A DNA stretch of 64,000 bases from JAYEIA01 sp964472505 (GCA_964472505.1 CAYYQW010000011.1:1-64000); one strand, 5' to 3'; counted from the first letter of the stretch, positions 8,277-17,770 are shown. Notes: generated from the letters alone by a model not told the origin. Program-made: numbers and translations.

Positions 8277-10463
8277 TTACATTTTTGTAATCTTAAATTC
8301 TGTTCTTCGGTTTTCCTGATGTTCTTCCGGTGAGCAAGGAACGCCGTTGGAGCAGTGGTTCACTAATTGAGTTTCACCGTAGCCCTTGCCGGTAATACGT
8401 TCCGGATTATTTATTCGTTCTTTAATATAATTAGCGGATGAATTGGCTCTTCTTTGTGAAAGTTTCATGTTATAGGAATCGCTGCCTCGGCTGTCGGTAT
8501 GAGCGCCTAATTCAATTGCCATGTTTGGATATTCATTCATTACTTTTACAATTTTGTCCAGCTCTGCCGCAGCATCCGGTCGGATGGAATGGCTGTTCAA
8601 ATCGAAATATATAGGGTTTAAATCTACCAGTTTACCTAAATCTAAGCCCACATCAATCTTGGTTAGTGTTATATCAATTTCCTCATGCACATTATACAAT
8701 CCGGCTTTGTCAATTAACTTTTTGTACTCAGCTTCCTTTTTTAGATAACCTTCTTTTTCTATCGTGATATCGTAGCTGAGCATGTCATTAATCTTCTTAT
8801 CTTCCAATTCGTTGTGATAATCTCCGCTTTGGTCAGTAACAAACTGTATGGTTTCATTGCTTTCTGTGTCTTTCATGGTAATTTTAGCATTTTCAACCGG
8901 TTCGCCCGATTCTTTTTCGGTAATTAGAAAACGGAGGGAAATGTCCGGGATTTTTTTCAGAACTACATCAGCTCTTGTCGATTTTGTTACGCCTGTCGTA
9001 TTGAGGCTGTTACTGCCTTGCGTATAGTCCGTTTTATCGCCGGTGAGGCTGTATTTTTTGTCAGCTTGGGCTAAAAATTTATAGTAACCGTCTTCTTGGG
9101 TTTCTGCGGTTTTTAGAACTTGACCTTCAGTATTATACAGTTTTACTTGTGTATTAGCTAATACATTGTTTTTCGAGTCTTTAGCGTAGCCTTCGATATA
9201 TATTCCGAACGGGCGATGCATGGTAAAGGCATAAATATCATCGTCGCCGCTGCCGCTTGGCCGGTTGGATGAGAAAAAGCCTTTTTCCATTTCGGTATCT
9301 GCGCTTAGCGCAAAATCATCATAGCTGTTGTTCACCGGCACACCGAGGTTTACGGGTTTGGTGAATTTGCCGTTTTCATATCTTGAATAAAAAATGTCCA
9401 ATCCGCCAAGGCCTAAGTGCCCATCCGAGGCAAAGAAAAAATAACCGCTGTGATGAAAAAACGGAAACATTTCTTTGCCTTCGGTATTGACCACAGTTCC
9501 AAGGTTTTCAGGCTTTGTCCATTCATTATTTTCATTCCTTTTGCTTAACCATATATCAGTTTCGCCTTGTCCACCCGGCATATCGGATACAAAAAACATG
9601 GTTTTGCCATCGGGTGTAAGGGCTGCATGACCTACGGAATATTCTTTATCATTGTATGGAAATGTTTGTGCTTCCTGCCATTCGCCGTCTGCAAATTCAG
9701 AATAATACAATTCCAATTTTATCACCTCATCAGAGCTTTTGGCAGTATAATTATTTCGTGTGTAAACCATAAAATCGCGATCGGCATTAAAACTCACCGG
9801 GCCTTCGTGGTATTTTTTATTGAAATCTTTCTGAAATTTTCTTACTTCGCTCAATTCATTGTCTTCCGACACATCGGCAATGTATAAATCCAAAAATGGC
9901 AGCTCATTCCAATTCCATTTACGTTTCACGGGCGTTATGGCTTCTCTTGTAGAAGCAAAAACCACCGTACTGTCGCTGAGATAGTGTGCACCAAATTCTT
10001 GATGAATGCCGTTAATGGCCAAATTCTTAATGCTAAAGCGTTGATTATCTTTTAGTAAGATGTTTCGGTATTCCGGATTTTCGGAAAAACGCTTGGCGCG
10101 ACTGTCATCGGGAGACATTTTGGCGTAAGTCGACAACTGCTTCTCAGCTTCGTCGTACTTTTGATTGATTTCCAAAACGTAGGCATACTGATATACATCA
10201 TCGCGCGTTTTCTCTTCGCTTGTGGCCAGTTCGACATAGTATTTTTCGGCATTTTCATAGTCGCCGGAATAGAAATAACTCTCGGCCAATTTTCTCTTAA
10301 TTTCGGGTGTCTTGTCCGAAACTCTTTCAAATTTTTCAATGCTCTCCGGATACGAATAGCCGGCATATAATTTCTCGGCTTTTTTCAGCACGGGACTTTG
10401 TCCGAAGCCCTGCCCAAAGAGCATAATTCCTGCTGAAAGAAGAATGTATTGTATGAATTTCAT
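8277..10463 (-). CDS. PorE-like OmpA-family protein (TPR, beta-propeller, regulatory-like domain, OmpA C-domain)
   Basis: The order of parts in this 728-residue protein is: signal peptide (ending near FGQGFGQ), TPR-like helices (about 25-130), PD40/WD40-type propeller blades (about 150-425, with repeats such as SVGHAALTPDGKTMFFVSD), carboxypeptidase-regulatory-like beta domains (about 430-600), and an OmpA peptidoglycan-binding domain (about 615-728, with YFDLNSHSIRPDAAAELD, GAHTDSRGS and ENRRTEF). The same order is known from PorE of Porphyromonas gingivalis, a periplasmic T9SS component that binds peptidoglycan. Similar proteins also accompany SprF/adhesin pairs, so it could be either the core PorE or a module-specific paralogue. 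It starts 19 nt after the PorP/SprF stop and ends before a strong terminator. Confidence 0.85.
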   Translation of the reverse strand: MKFIQYILLSAGIMLFGQGFGQSPVLKKAEKLYAGYSYPESIEKFERVSDKTPEIKRKLAESYFYSGDYENAEKYYVELATSEEKTRDDVYQYAYVLEINQKYDEAEKQLSTYAKMSPDDSRAKRFSENPEYRNILLKDNQRFSIKNLAINGIHQEFGAHYLSDSTVVFASTREAITPVKRKWNWNELPFLDLYIADVSEDNELSEVRKFQKDFNKKYHEGPVSFNADRDFMVYTRNNYTAKSSDEVIKLELYYSEFADGEWQEAQTFPYNDKEYSVGHAALTPDGKTMFFVSDMPGGQGETDIWLSKRNENNEWTKPENLGTVVNTEGKEMFPFFHHSGYFFFASDGHLGLGGLDIFYSRYENGKFTKPVNLGVPVNNSYDDFALSADTEMEKGFFSSNRPSGSGDDDIYAFTMHRPFGIYIEGYAKDSKNNVLANTQVKLYNTEGQVLKTAETQEDGYYKFLAQADKKYSLTGDKTDYTQGSNSLNTTGVTKSTRADVVLKKIPDISLRFLITEKESGEPVENAKITMKDTESNETIQFVTDQSGDYHNELEDKKINDMLSYDITIEKEGYLKKEAEYKKLIDKAGLYNVHEEIDITLTKIDVGLDLGKLVDLNPIYFDLNSHSIRPDAAAELDKIVKVMNEYPNMAIELGAHTDSRGSDSYNMKLSQRRANSSANYIKERINNPERITGKGYGETQLVNHCSNGVPCSPEEHQENRRTEFKITKM

Positions 10464-10482
10464 AACTTATATTTTTTTATGA

Positions 10483-11415
10483 TTAGAAATATCTTGGTGA
10501 ACGGATTTTTTGTTTCTCTCCGAAAATAAAATCGTATCGCAGCATCACTTCGTGGCTTCCGCCGTTGTAGCGAAAACTTGTATTCGTGAAAGACCAATCA
10601 TAAGAATATCCGAAAGCAAACTGATCGGTGATATTCATGCCGGCCAGCAGTCCGGCGGCATCACCGGTACGGAACATGGCTCCAAGCCAAATTCGGTCTC
10701 TGAAATACAAAGTACCCGTCAAATCAACTTCCATCGGAGCGGCTGCCGTTACTTTTACGAAAGTGGTGGGTTTGAATTTAAGGTCTTGATTTAAAGTCAG
10801 CATCGTACCGGCTATAAAAAAGTAATGCTTTTCTTCCGAAGCCGGATTGGTGTTTCCGGAGGTGCTGTTTTCGGCAAAATCATTTTCCAACAATTTGGGC
10901 GATGATGCACCAAAGTAATATTTATCGGTAAAGTAATAGAGTCCGAAACCAAAGTTAGGCAACAGTTTACTCTGAATATTATTTGCAAAAGCCGGATCTA
11001 AAGCATCGCCGGTAGCGAGTTGGTTAAGTTCGTTGCTCATCATGTTCATGCCGGCTTTGATGCCGAAAGCGAGATGGGCTTTTTGACTTACCTTTATTTT
11101 ATAAGAAAAATCCAGAAAAAAGCCGGTGGTATTGGTCGGGCCAATGGCATCGTTAATAAATGACAGCCCGATACCGGTGTTCTTGAACAAGAGCGGACTG
11201 TGCATATTAATGGTTTGTGTGGTAGGCGCGCCGTCAAAACTCACCCATTGTGAGCGGTGAAGCCCGGTAACGGTAAGAGCATCGCGGCTGCCTGCATAAG
11301 CCGGGTTAATGGCTATGGTGTTGAACATGTAGTGCGTAAACATGGCATCTTGTTGGGCATTGGACGTAAAGAGCAGGCCAAATGCGAGAACAGATATGAG
11401 TAATATTTTCTTCAT
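10483..11415 (-). CDS. PorP/SprF-family type IX secretion outer-membrane protein
   Basis: This 310-residue protein has a signal peptide ending near LLFTSNAQ and then the family start QQDAMFTHYMFNTIAINPAYAGS. GLHRSQWVSFDGAPTTQTIN follows near residue 50. The rest alternates short beta strands and ends in an aromatic residue, as expected for a small outer-membrane barrel. PorP/SprF proteins work with T9SS, and many are dedicated to the export or surface anchoring of a type B cargo encoded next to them. Here the upstream neighbour is a giant type B protein and the downstream neighbour is PorE-like, which fits that role well. Confidence 0.92.
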   Translation of the reverse strand: MKKILLISVLAFGLLFTSNAQQDAMFTHYMFNTIAINPAYAGSRDALTVTGLHRSQWVSFDGAPTTQTINMHSPLLFKNTGIGLSFINDAIGPTNTTGFFLDFSYKIKVSQKAHLAFGIKAGMNMMSNELNQLATGDALDPAFANNIQSKLLPNFGFGLYYFTDKYYFGASSPKLLENDFAENSTSGNTNPASEEKHYFFIAGTMLTLNQDLKFKPTTFVKVTAAAPMEVDLTGTLYFRDRIWLGAMFRTGDAAGLLAGMNITDQFAFGYSYDWSFTNTSFRYNGGSHEVMLRYDFIFGEKQKIRSPRYF

Positions 11416-11439
11416 GGTATATATTATATTTATGATAAA

Positions 11440-11475
11440 AAATAAAAAGAGGGAGCCCGAAGGCTCCGCCCTTTT
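11440..11475 (-). terminator. Hairpin terminator between adhesin and PorP/SprF genes
   Basis: GGAGCC (11452-11457) and GGCTCC (11462-11467) pair around a CGAA tetraloop. On the minus strand a T-rich tract follows (CTCTTTTTATTTTTT). It begins a few bases after the adhesin stop codon, so it may reduce readthrough from the giant gene into porP/sprF. Confidence 0.75.
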
Positions 11476-14400
11476 CTATCGGCTAAGATATATGAATCCT
11501 TTTACGGGTTTGGAATCGTCTCCGAGTTCTATGATGTAGAAGTATGTACCGGCCGGTAATTCGCTTCCGCCTACCGAAACGCCGAACATATTAGTTCCGT
11601 CCCAGTCGTTAAGGTAAGGTGAGGCTTCATATACTTTGTTACCCCAGCGGTTCATAATAATCACATGGTTTTCGGGATAAGCATCCAAACCGGGTATTTC
11701 AAATCGGTCGTTAAATCCGTCATTGTTGGGCGAGAAGCCTTCGGGAACGGTGACGGTACGATTAAGTGTGATAATCTCTTTATCGGAATTATTGAATGAG
11801 TCCGGGTCAAAGCTCTCACTTTCTACGCTTGCGGTGTTTTCATACTCACCTTGCGCTTCAACTCTCACAGTCATTACTAAATTTTCCGAATCTCCGTTTT
11901 CCAAGATATTTATCATCCATTCAGGCTCATTCCATTCGCCTTCAGATACTACCGTATTAACTAAGCTGTAACCGTCAGGAAGAATATCCGTAACAATCAC
12001 ATTTTCGGCTGCATCCGGCCCATTGTTAGTTACAATAATCGTAAATTGAATTTCATCCCCGGCGACCGGTTTATTATTATCAACTGTTTTGCTTAGCGAT
12101 AAATCGCTTTCAGGATCTTCATTCCCGGGTGTTACCGCGGCATCGTCTTCATCGTTGCTCGATGTGGGGTCGTTTTCGTTTGCCGAAGCGGTGGCGGTAT
12201 TGGTATAATCGCCGTTTGCATTAACCGTGGCGGTGATTTCCAAACTTGCGTTTGCTCCGTTGGCAAGATTGCCGACAGTCCAAACTCCGGTTCCGGAATC
12301 ATACGTACCGCTGCTGTTGTCGGATACATAAGTATATCCGCTCGGGAGCTGATCGGTAACAGCTGTGCCGGTGGCATCGCTCGGGCCGTTATTGGTAACG
12401 GAAATTGTAAATATTACATTATCGTCCACATTGGCCGTTGCGTTATCGACTGTTTTTGTAAGTGATAAATCAGATACTGCGCCGGGTGTTACCGTGGCAT
12501 CGTCTTCATCGTTGCTCGATGTGGGGTCGTTTTCGTTTGCCGAGGCAGTGGCGGTATTGGTATAATCGCCGCTTGCATTTACCGTGGCGGTGATTTCCAA
12601 ACTTGCGTTTGCTCCGTTGGCAAGATTGCCGATTGTCCAAACTCCGGTTCCGGAATCATACGATCCGCCGCTGTTGTCGGATACATAAGTATAACCGCTC
12701 GGGAGCTGATCGCTGACAGCTACGCCGGTGGCATCGCTCGGGCCGTTATTGGTAACGGTGATTGTGAAAGTTACATCTTCGCCCACATTGGCCGTTGCGT
12801 TATCGACTGTTTTTGAGATAACTAAATCGGCGCTTAGTACGGGTATTACCGTAATTGTTACCGTTGCAATATCGCAGTCGCCGTCCGTATCACAGACTTG
12901 GTAGGTAAATTCATCCGTACCGTTGAAGTTGGGATTGGGAACGTAGGTGTAAGTGCCGTCCGTATTCAAAGTTAAAGTTCCGTTGGAAACATCGGTGTCT
13001 AATGTTACGGTGATTCCGCCGTCTCCCAAACCGGTATCGTTATCGAGAACGGTGGTTCCGTTAAGGGTGCCGTTTTCATCTACGCTGTCGGTATCATCGT
13101 TGGCAACAGGTAAATCGTTTACCGGATTTACGGTGATGGTTACCGTTGCAATATCGCAGTCGCCGTCCGTATCACAAACTTGGTAGGTAAATTGGTCTGT
13201 TCCGTTGAAATCGGCATCGGGAACGTAGGTGTATGTGCCATCCGGATTCAAAGTTAAAGTTCCGTTGGAAACATCGCTGTCTAAACTTACGGTGATGCCG
13301 CCGTCTCCCAGACCGGTATCGTTATCAAGAACGGTGGTTCCGTTAAGGGTGCCGTCTTCATCTACGCTGCCGGTATCATCGTTGGCTATGGGTGCATCGT
13401 TCACCGGATTAACGGTAATGCTCACTGTAACCGTGTTCCCGTCTTCCGTTCCGTCATTGACTTTGTAAGTAAAGCTGTCAGAAGTGGTTTCCGAACCATC
13501 GTGCGTGTATGAGAATGTACCGTCGGGATTCAGCGTAAGCGTACCGTTTGAAACATCCGAAACTAAAATGGCTGTAATGGCATCGCCGTCAGCATCTGAA
13601 TCGTTGTTAAGAACCGAAGTGGTTGAACCGTCGGAAAGAACCGTTACCGTGGCTCCTTCATCAACAGTTATGGCATCGGCTGCGGCTACGGGTGCATCGT
13701 TCACCGCCGTTACATTTATTGTTATTTTATAGGCACTTGTTGAATACTCAATTGCATCGTGTACCTTAAAATTAAAATAGGTATATGGCGCTCCATTTTC
13801 ATCAGCATCAGGCTTAAACGTCAGTTGATTGTTATCAATTGCAGTTTTCAAAATTTCGTCGTATGGCGATAGAAGTTCTCCTGCATCAATTATTCCGTCT
13901 TTGTTTGCATCGTTAAATAATTTTCCTTCGGACGGAGTGGATGTCAGCAGTATTTTGTCTAATGCATCACCGGCATCAGGGTCTGAGAAATTAAATTCAG
14001 CCGATGCAAATATATAATCGGTATCCTCTATGGTTGTAACGATATTATCTGCAGCTGTTGGTGGTTCATTAACGGGCAATACTCTTATTTCTATTGTGTT
14101 GGCAGGCGAGGAGTAAGCAGCACCATCATATACTGTAAAATCGAATGAGGTATACAGATAATCGATAGCTATATCGCCGGATTCGGTAGCAGTAGGGACA
14201 AAAACCAATTTGCCGGCATACAGCTCGTCTTTGGTGATTATATCTAATGCCGAAACTTCTTCGGAACCATCGTAAGTGCCATCAAGATTCGCATCTTTAT
14301 AGAGTTTGCCTTTTGCAGGAATGGATGAAATTTCTAATGAATGAAAATTATCGCCGTCGGGATCATTAAATTCAATATCGCTGTCTGTGGAAACATATTT

Positions 14401-17139
14401 TGTGTCTTGATCTGTTGTAACAGTTTTATCCGCAGATGTCGGCGGGTCATTTACACCGTTCATTGTAATATGGCATAAAGCGGATCCGCTGGTCAGCCCA
14501 TCATTTTCATCAGTTACTCGAACAGCTATTAAGCGCGTATCAGTATTTGGCAGATCAGAAGTGTTTTCGTACTGAAAAAGATTTATGGCATTTTGATAAT
14601 CTGCTTTAGATTGTGTTCCTGTGATATTCACTATTGCATCTCCTTGTGATGCCGTTGTCGTAATTCCATAGGAACTTAATGTTGAAGCATCCCAGTATAA
14701 GCCTTCATTGCTTTCACCATCCAAAGGGTTAAATATTTCAATGGTAGCAGATGTTATATTAACTCCATCATCAGTAATTTCTACATCAGTATCCGAAATA
14801 TTAATTCTCGGACCGTCTTCATTGTAGGTTGTAGCGTAATCGGTGTAGTGTAACGAACCGGAGTGGCTGCTTTCATCTTTGTCAAGCGTAATTAAAGGAG
14901 CCTTCAAAGTGCAGTCTTGGAATATAAACGGCCCAATGGTATTATTTGAGTAATCGCACTCGGGATAAGGAGAATTAGGTAAAACCGTTGCAGTTGTTGT
15001 GTAACCGCTTCCATCTAAATCATTACCAACATCCAAATTATCGTTTATGGTTATGTATATATTTCCATCGAAGCCGTCGCCTTCTGCATCAAGGTCGGTC
15101 ATTTTGATGTCAAACACGTGGGTTTCTTTGGCATTTAAAGGAAGAAGATCAACCATAACAATTTCTTGTTTAAGAAACCTTGCTCCCGCTACTGACGGGT
15201 CGCCATCGTAAAAAGTTATGGGAACTTCAAAAAGGTCGGCATGTCCATCACCGTAATTAAAAATATTAAGTACAAAGTCAACTTGATCATTATCTGCGCC
15301 ATGACATAGGTTGTCGATACTTTTTACTTCAATAGTAAAATCGGGTGCCGGGAAGAACGGGTTGCCGGCCTTATCAATCCGATACATTTGCGTGAGATAG
15401 TTATTCAGGCTCGGAACAATATGATTTTGCTGCATAACAGCCGGAACGGTTAAATCATCGTTGATATTAACGTAATTATAGGTACGCTGATTAAAAATGC
15501 TTCTTGATGAAATCCACGGCGTTAATCGGTCTCTGTAAACCCTTAAACCTTCGCTGCAAGTTACTATTATCTGTGCTCTGTTGTTTTTATTAACATCAAC
15601 AATAATCGGATGCTCACTTCCTGTTCCGCTGCTGCAGACGGTTAGATCTGTAATTAAACCATTGGCGGTATTGTAGGCACTATTGGATGTTAACAGAACT
15701 TTTTCATTTCCGAGTCCATCACCTGCACTCTCATATACCCATAGGTCGGTTTCGTCTCTGTAAACCATTTCAACGGTTCCGTCTCCTTGGAAATCGAAAA
15801 AATTGCTGGCGGTTTCTCCCGAACCGTCAGAATTAGAGAGCCCCCAAACCTGATCAAGTTCACCGGTAGCATCATTAGCTCTCAATACTTCAACATAGCT
15901 GCCGGAAACAACGCCAATCTCCGGTCGGTTTTCGGAATCACCGTCAACATCACCAATAGCGGCAACTCCTCCTTTGCTGCTGCCGCCCAATACGCGAGTG
16001 TCATAAATTGACAGGTTTGTCAACGGATCCCAAACAGAAATGCGGCCTTGTCCAACTACTACTACATCTAAATTTCCGTCGATATTAATATCGCCCAAAG
16101 AGACTTTTTGACCGGCATCACTATCACCACCGGCGCCATTTACCCATGGCTCATGAACTCCGGTTGGATCAGCTCCCCAAACATCTTCGACGTTTCCGGT
16201 TGCTAAATCGACGGTGTAAACTCTTGTTCCCACAATAAATTCAACGCCGTCGGCATAAGCAAGTGCCCCTGTTCCCGGATCAAATCCTGTCGGTATCACA
16301 TCGGCATAAGCGTAGTGGTCTTTCCAGTATATATGGCTCGCAATATGACCGGGTGCACCTCCGGTTTGAGCAATTAAATCAACCAAAACTGCGCCGGTAG
16401 CAATGTTATAAATTTTGGCTGTTTTGTTTCCGGATTGTTCTCCGTAAAACAATAATTCAGGTGTACCGTCTTCATTGAAATCGGCTATATCCGGACTAAA
16501 GCCCCTTCGTGTATGGGCATTCGCAATAGGCCAACTGCCGTTGGTGTATTCATTCCAGTTTGTCCCGTCAAAATCATAACGATAGATTTTATTATCGCCG
16601 GTACCTTCCTTTCCTGTTGCTATAAATATTTCTACATAGGGATCCGAATCAACATCTGCTAATGTGACACCGCTGTGGTTATTTGCTAACACTAAGGGGA
16701 TGAAATATTTCAACTCATCATTTATCGGGTCGAAAATAAAAATGCCGTCATCGCCACCGTATGCGCTAACCACAACAATTTCCATATTGCCGTCATTATC
16801 CATATCGGCCACTTTGGGTATGGCATATCCATAGGGTTGATAATCATAAGACGGGCCGGCTCCTTTTACTTGGTAGTTTCCGGCCAAAAATTCATTTGAC
16901 AACTGCATTCCAAATTCTTTGGAATCGGGTAATATGGTTCTACAGTAATCTGCATCATAGAAACCACATTTTTCGCTTGCATAACAATCAGGGTCATAGC
17001 AATCAATTAACCCGTCACCGTCATTATCTATGCCGTCATCGCAGACTTCCTGAGCAACAACGCCTTGCATAAAGAACAATCCAAAAAGTATGGAAAGCAC
17101 TGTTCTTAATCCTTTTGTGTGGAGTAAATTCGTATTCAT
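11476..17139 (-). CDS. Giant T9SS-exported adhesin with FG-GAP, cadherin-like, DUF11 and type B sorting domains
   Basis: The 1887-residue protein starts with a signal peptide (about 1-30) and a Cys/Asp-rich EVCDDGIDNDGDGLIDCYDP segment. FG-GAP/integrin-type repeats follow (about 70-560; for example VADMDNDGNMEIVVVSAYGG). Next come Ig- and cadherin-like domains, including two near-identical 94-residue VCBS-type units (about 1246-1430) and three DUF11 repeats (about 1436-1795, starting SADLVISKTVDN, SDLSLTKTVDN and SDLSLSKTVDN). It ends with a gliding-associated type B T9SS sorting domain (VTVPEGFSPNNDGFNDRFEI, then MNRWGNKVYE). Many Asp/Asn loops suggest calcium binding. Such proteins are exported by T9SS and act as surface adhesins or in gliding; motility cannot be judged here. 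PorP/SprF and PorE-like genes follow directly. Confidence 0.92.
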   Translation of the reverse strand: MNTNLLHTKGLRTVLSILFGLFFMQGVVAQEVCDDGIDNDGDGLIDCYDPDCYASEKCGFYDADYCRTILPDSKEFGMQLSNEFLAGNYQVKGAGPSYDYQPYGYAIPKVADMDNDGNMEIVVVSAYGGDDGIFIFDPINDELKYFIPLVLANNHSGVTLADVDSDPYVEIFIATGKEGTGDNKIYRYDFDGTNWNEYTNGSWPIANAHTRRGFSPDIADFNEDGTPELLFYGEQSGNKTAKIYNIATGAVLVDLIAQTGGAPGHIASHIYWKDHYAYADVIPTGFDPGTGALAYADGVEFIVGTRVYTVDLATGNVEDVWGADPTGVHEPWVNGAGGDSDAGQKVSLGDINIDGNLDVVVVGQGRISVWDPLTNLSIYDTRVLGGSSKGGVAAIGDVDGDSENRPEIGVVSGSYVEVLRANDATGELDQVWGLSNSDGSGETASNFFDFQGDGTVEMVYRDETDLWVYESAGDGLGNEKVLLTSNSAYNTANGLITDLTVCSSGTGSEHPIIVDVNKNNRAQIIVTCSEGLRVYRDRLTPWISSRSIFNQRTYNYVNINDDLTVPAVMQQNHIVPSLNNYLTQMYRIDKAGNPFFPAPDFTIEVKSIDNLCHGADNDQVDFVLNIFNYGDGHADLFEVPITFYDGDPSVAGARFLKQEIVMVDLLPLNAKETHVFDIKMTDLDAEGDGFDGNIYITINDNLDVGNDLDGSGYTTTATVLPNSPYPECDYSNNTIGPFIFQDCTLKAPLITLDKDESSHSGSLHYTDYATTYNEDGPRINISDTDVEITDDGVNITSATIEIFNPLDGESNEGLYWDASTLSSYGITTTASQGDAIVNITGTQSKADYQNAINLFQYENTSDLPNTDTRLIAVRVTDENDGLTSGSALCHITMNGVNDPPTSADKTVTTDQDTKYVSTDSDIEFNDPDGDNFHSLEISSIPAKGKLYKDANLDGTYDGSEEVSALDIITKDELYAGKLVFVPTATESGDIAIDYLYTSFDFTVYDGAAYSSPANTIEIRVLPVNEPPTAADNIVTTIEDTDYIFASAEFNFSDPDAGDALDKILLTSTPSEGKLFNDANKDGIIDAGELLSPYDEILKTAIDNNQLTFKPDADENGAPYTYFNFKVHDAIEYSTSAYKITINVTAVNDAPVAAADAITVDEGATVTVLSDGSTTSVLNNDSDADGDAITAILVSDVSNGTLTLNPDGTFSYTHDGSETTSDSFTYKVNDGTEDGNTVTVSITVNPVNDAPIANDDTGSVDEDGTLNGTTVLDNDTGLGDGGITVSLDSDVSNGTLTLNPDGTYTYVPDADFNGTDQFTYQVCDTDGDCDIATVTITVNPVNDLPVANDDTDSVDENGTLNGTTVLDNDTGLGDGGITVTLDTDVSNGTLTLNTDGTYTYVPNPNFNGTDEFTYQVCDTDGDCDIATVTITVIPVLSADLVISKTVDNATANVGEDVTFTITVTNNGPSDATGVAVSDQLPSGYTYVSDNSGGSYDSGTGVWTIGNLANGANASLEITATVNASGDYTNTATASANENDPTSSNDEDDATVTPGAVSDLSLTKTVDNATANVDDNVIFTISVTNNGPSDATGTAVTDQLPSGYTYVSDNSSGTYDSGTGVWTVGNLANGANASLEITATVNANGDYTNTATASANENDPTSSNDEDDAAVTPGNEDPESDLSLSKTVDNNKPVAGDEIQFTIIVTNNGPDAAENVIVTDILPDGYSLVNTVVSEGEWNEPEWMINILENGDSENLVMTVRVEAQGEYENTASVESESFDPDSFNNSDKEIITLNRTVTVPEGFSPNNDGFNDRFEIPGLDAYPENHVIIMNRWGNKVYEASPYLNDWDGTNMFGVSVGGSELPAGTYFYIIELGDDSKPVKGFIYLSR
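12131..12844. repeat. Two tandem DUF11-coding DNA repeats, 357-bp period
   Basis: The sequence beginning GTTACCG at 12131 recurs at 12488, a 357-bp step (119 codons), with long blocks of identical DNA. The copies encode the first and second DUF11 units of the adhesin. A third, more diverged DUF11 unit lies at about 11760-12120. Near-identity at DNA level points to recent duplication or gene conversion. Confidence 0.8.
12857..13420. repeat. Two tandem cadherin/VCBS-like coding DNA repeats, 282-bp period
   Basis: GTTACCGTTGCAATATCGCA occurs at 12857 and again at 13139, a 282-bp step (94 codons). The two copies differ at scattered positions only. They encode adjacent extracellular units of the adhesin, each holding the core NGTLNGTTVLDNDTGLGDGG. 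Confidence 0.8.
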
Positions 17140-17205
17140 ATTATTTATTTTTTGTTTTCTTAACTGTAATTAATTATATTTTTTGCTGCGTTTGATAATC
17201 AATAA

Positions 17206-17545
17206 TTAAACGCTTATTAAAACAAGTTGCTGATCATTCAAATTTGCGGCTATTTTTCTTAATTTTTTATGAAGCCATAACTGCTTATTTCCGGCAGGCA
17301 TCACAGATGTCTCTGTCGTTGGGTTCGGATGTAATCTCGGAATATGTGGTGTATCACCTTTAATTCTGTCATTATTATGAACCCGTATGTTCTTTGGCAG
17401 ATATAACCTTCATGCTTAAGCTCTGAAACAGATGTTTCGTTCAGTATGCCGTTTCAAAGATAATGCCTTTGGTTTGGGCATTTGCCGAGAAGAAGCTCAG
17501 AATGCTGAGGCTAATACTTAAAAGCTTTCTTTTTAAAAGTAGAAA
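17206..17545 (-). pseudogene. Decayed secreted-protein remnant (signal peptide without start codon)
   Basis: On the minus strand 17545-17441 reads as a convincing signal peptide (KRKLLSISLSILSFFSANAQ followed by TKGIIFETAY and a stop). However, the frame has a stop at 17548-17546 and no start codon; ATG at 17554 is followed by GAA and then TAA. Further down, a different frame carries HPNPTTETSV, which looks like a T9SS type A sorting-domain start, and ends with TAA at 17208-17206. The pieces fit a small exported protein broken by frameshifts. The link between the two fragments is inference, and chance cannot be excluded for either one alone. Confidence 0.3.
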
Positions 17546-17589
17546 TTATTCCATATAATTATTTTTATTGTTTCGTTTTAATAAGCGAT

Positions 17590-17745
17590 TTATTTTCGAT
17601 CTTGTTTTAGTTCCAAATTTTTGTTTGAATCTTTATTTTCACGGATGATATTTTTTCTTTGCTTCACCAAGTCTTTATATATTCTGCGCAAAACTGTATT
17701 TTTGTTTATTGCTTGTTGGTTGTCCTGTTTCATCTGCTCATTCAT
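17590..17745 (-). CDS. Possible 51-residue basic, Asn/Gln/Lys-rich small protein
   Basis: An uninterrupted 51-codon frame runs from ATG at 17745 to TAA at 17592-17590. It encodes a hydrophilic, mostly helical peptide beginning MNEQMKQDNQQAINKNTVLR and rich in Lys, Arg and Asn. It has no signal peptide or membrane segment. A Bacteroidota-type -7 element (TATATTTG on the minus strand, 17763-17770) lies about 18 nt before the start, and the region before the ATG is A-rich. I do not recognise a family. It lies upstream of gene debris and downstream of the response regulator on the same strand. Coding status is uncertain because of its length. Confidence 0.4.
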   Translation of the reverse strand: MNEQMKQDNQQAINKNTVLRRIYKDLVKQRKNIIRENKDSNKNLELKQDRK

Positions 17746-17762
17746 AAATAACTCTTTTTTTG

Positions 17763-17770
17763 CAAATATA
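17763..17770 (-). promoter_or_regulatory. Candidate -7 promoter box upstream of the 51-residue frame
   Basis: The minus strand reads TATATTTG, a full match to the Bacteroidota TAnnTTTG element. A matching -33 TTTG at the usual distance is not evident. Confidence 0.35.

Noticed and set aside
8521..9887. Plus-strand frames inside the PorE-like gene
   Set aside because: They are antisense shadows of a conserved multidomain protein.
12132..13732. Plus-strand open frames across the adhesin repeats
   Set aside because: They are complementary shadows of the repeated coding units; they repeat with the same periods and have no start context.
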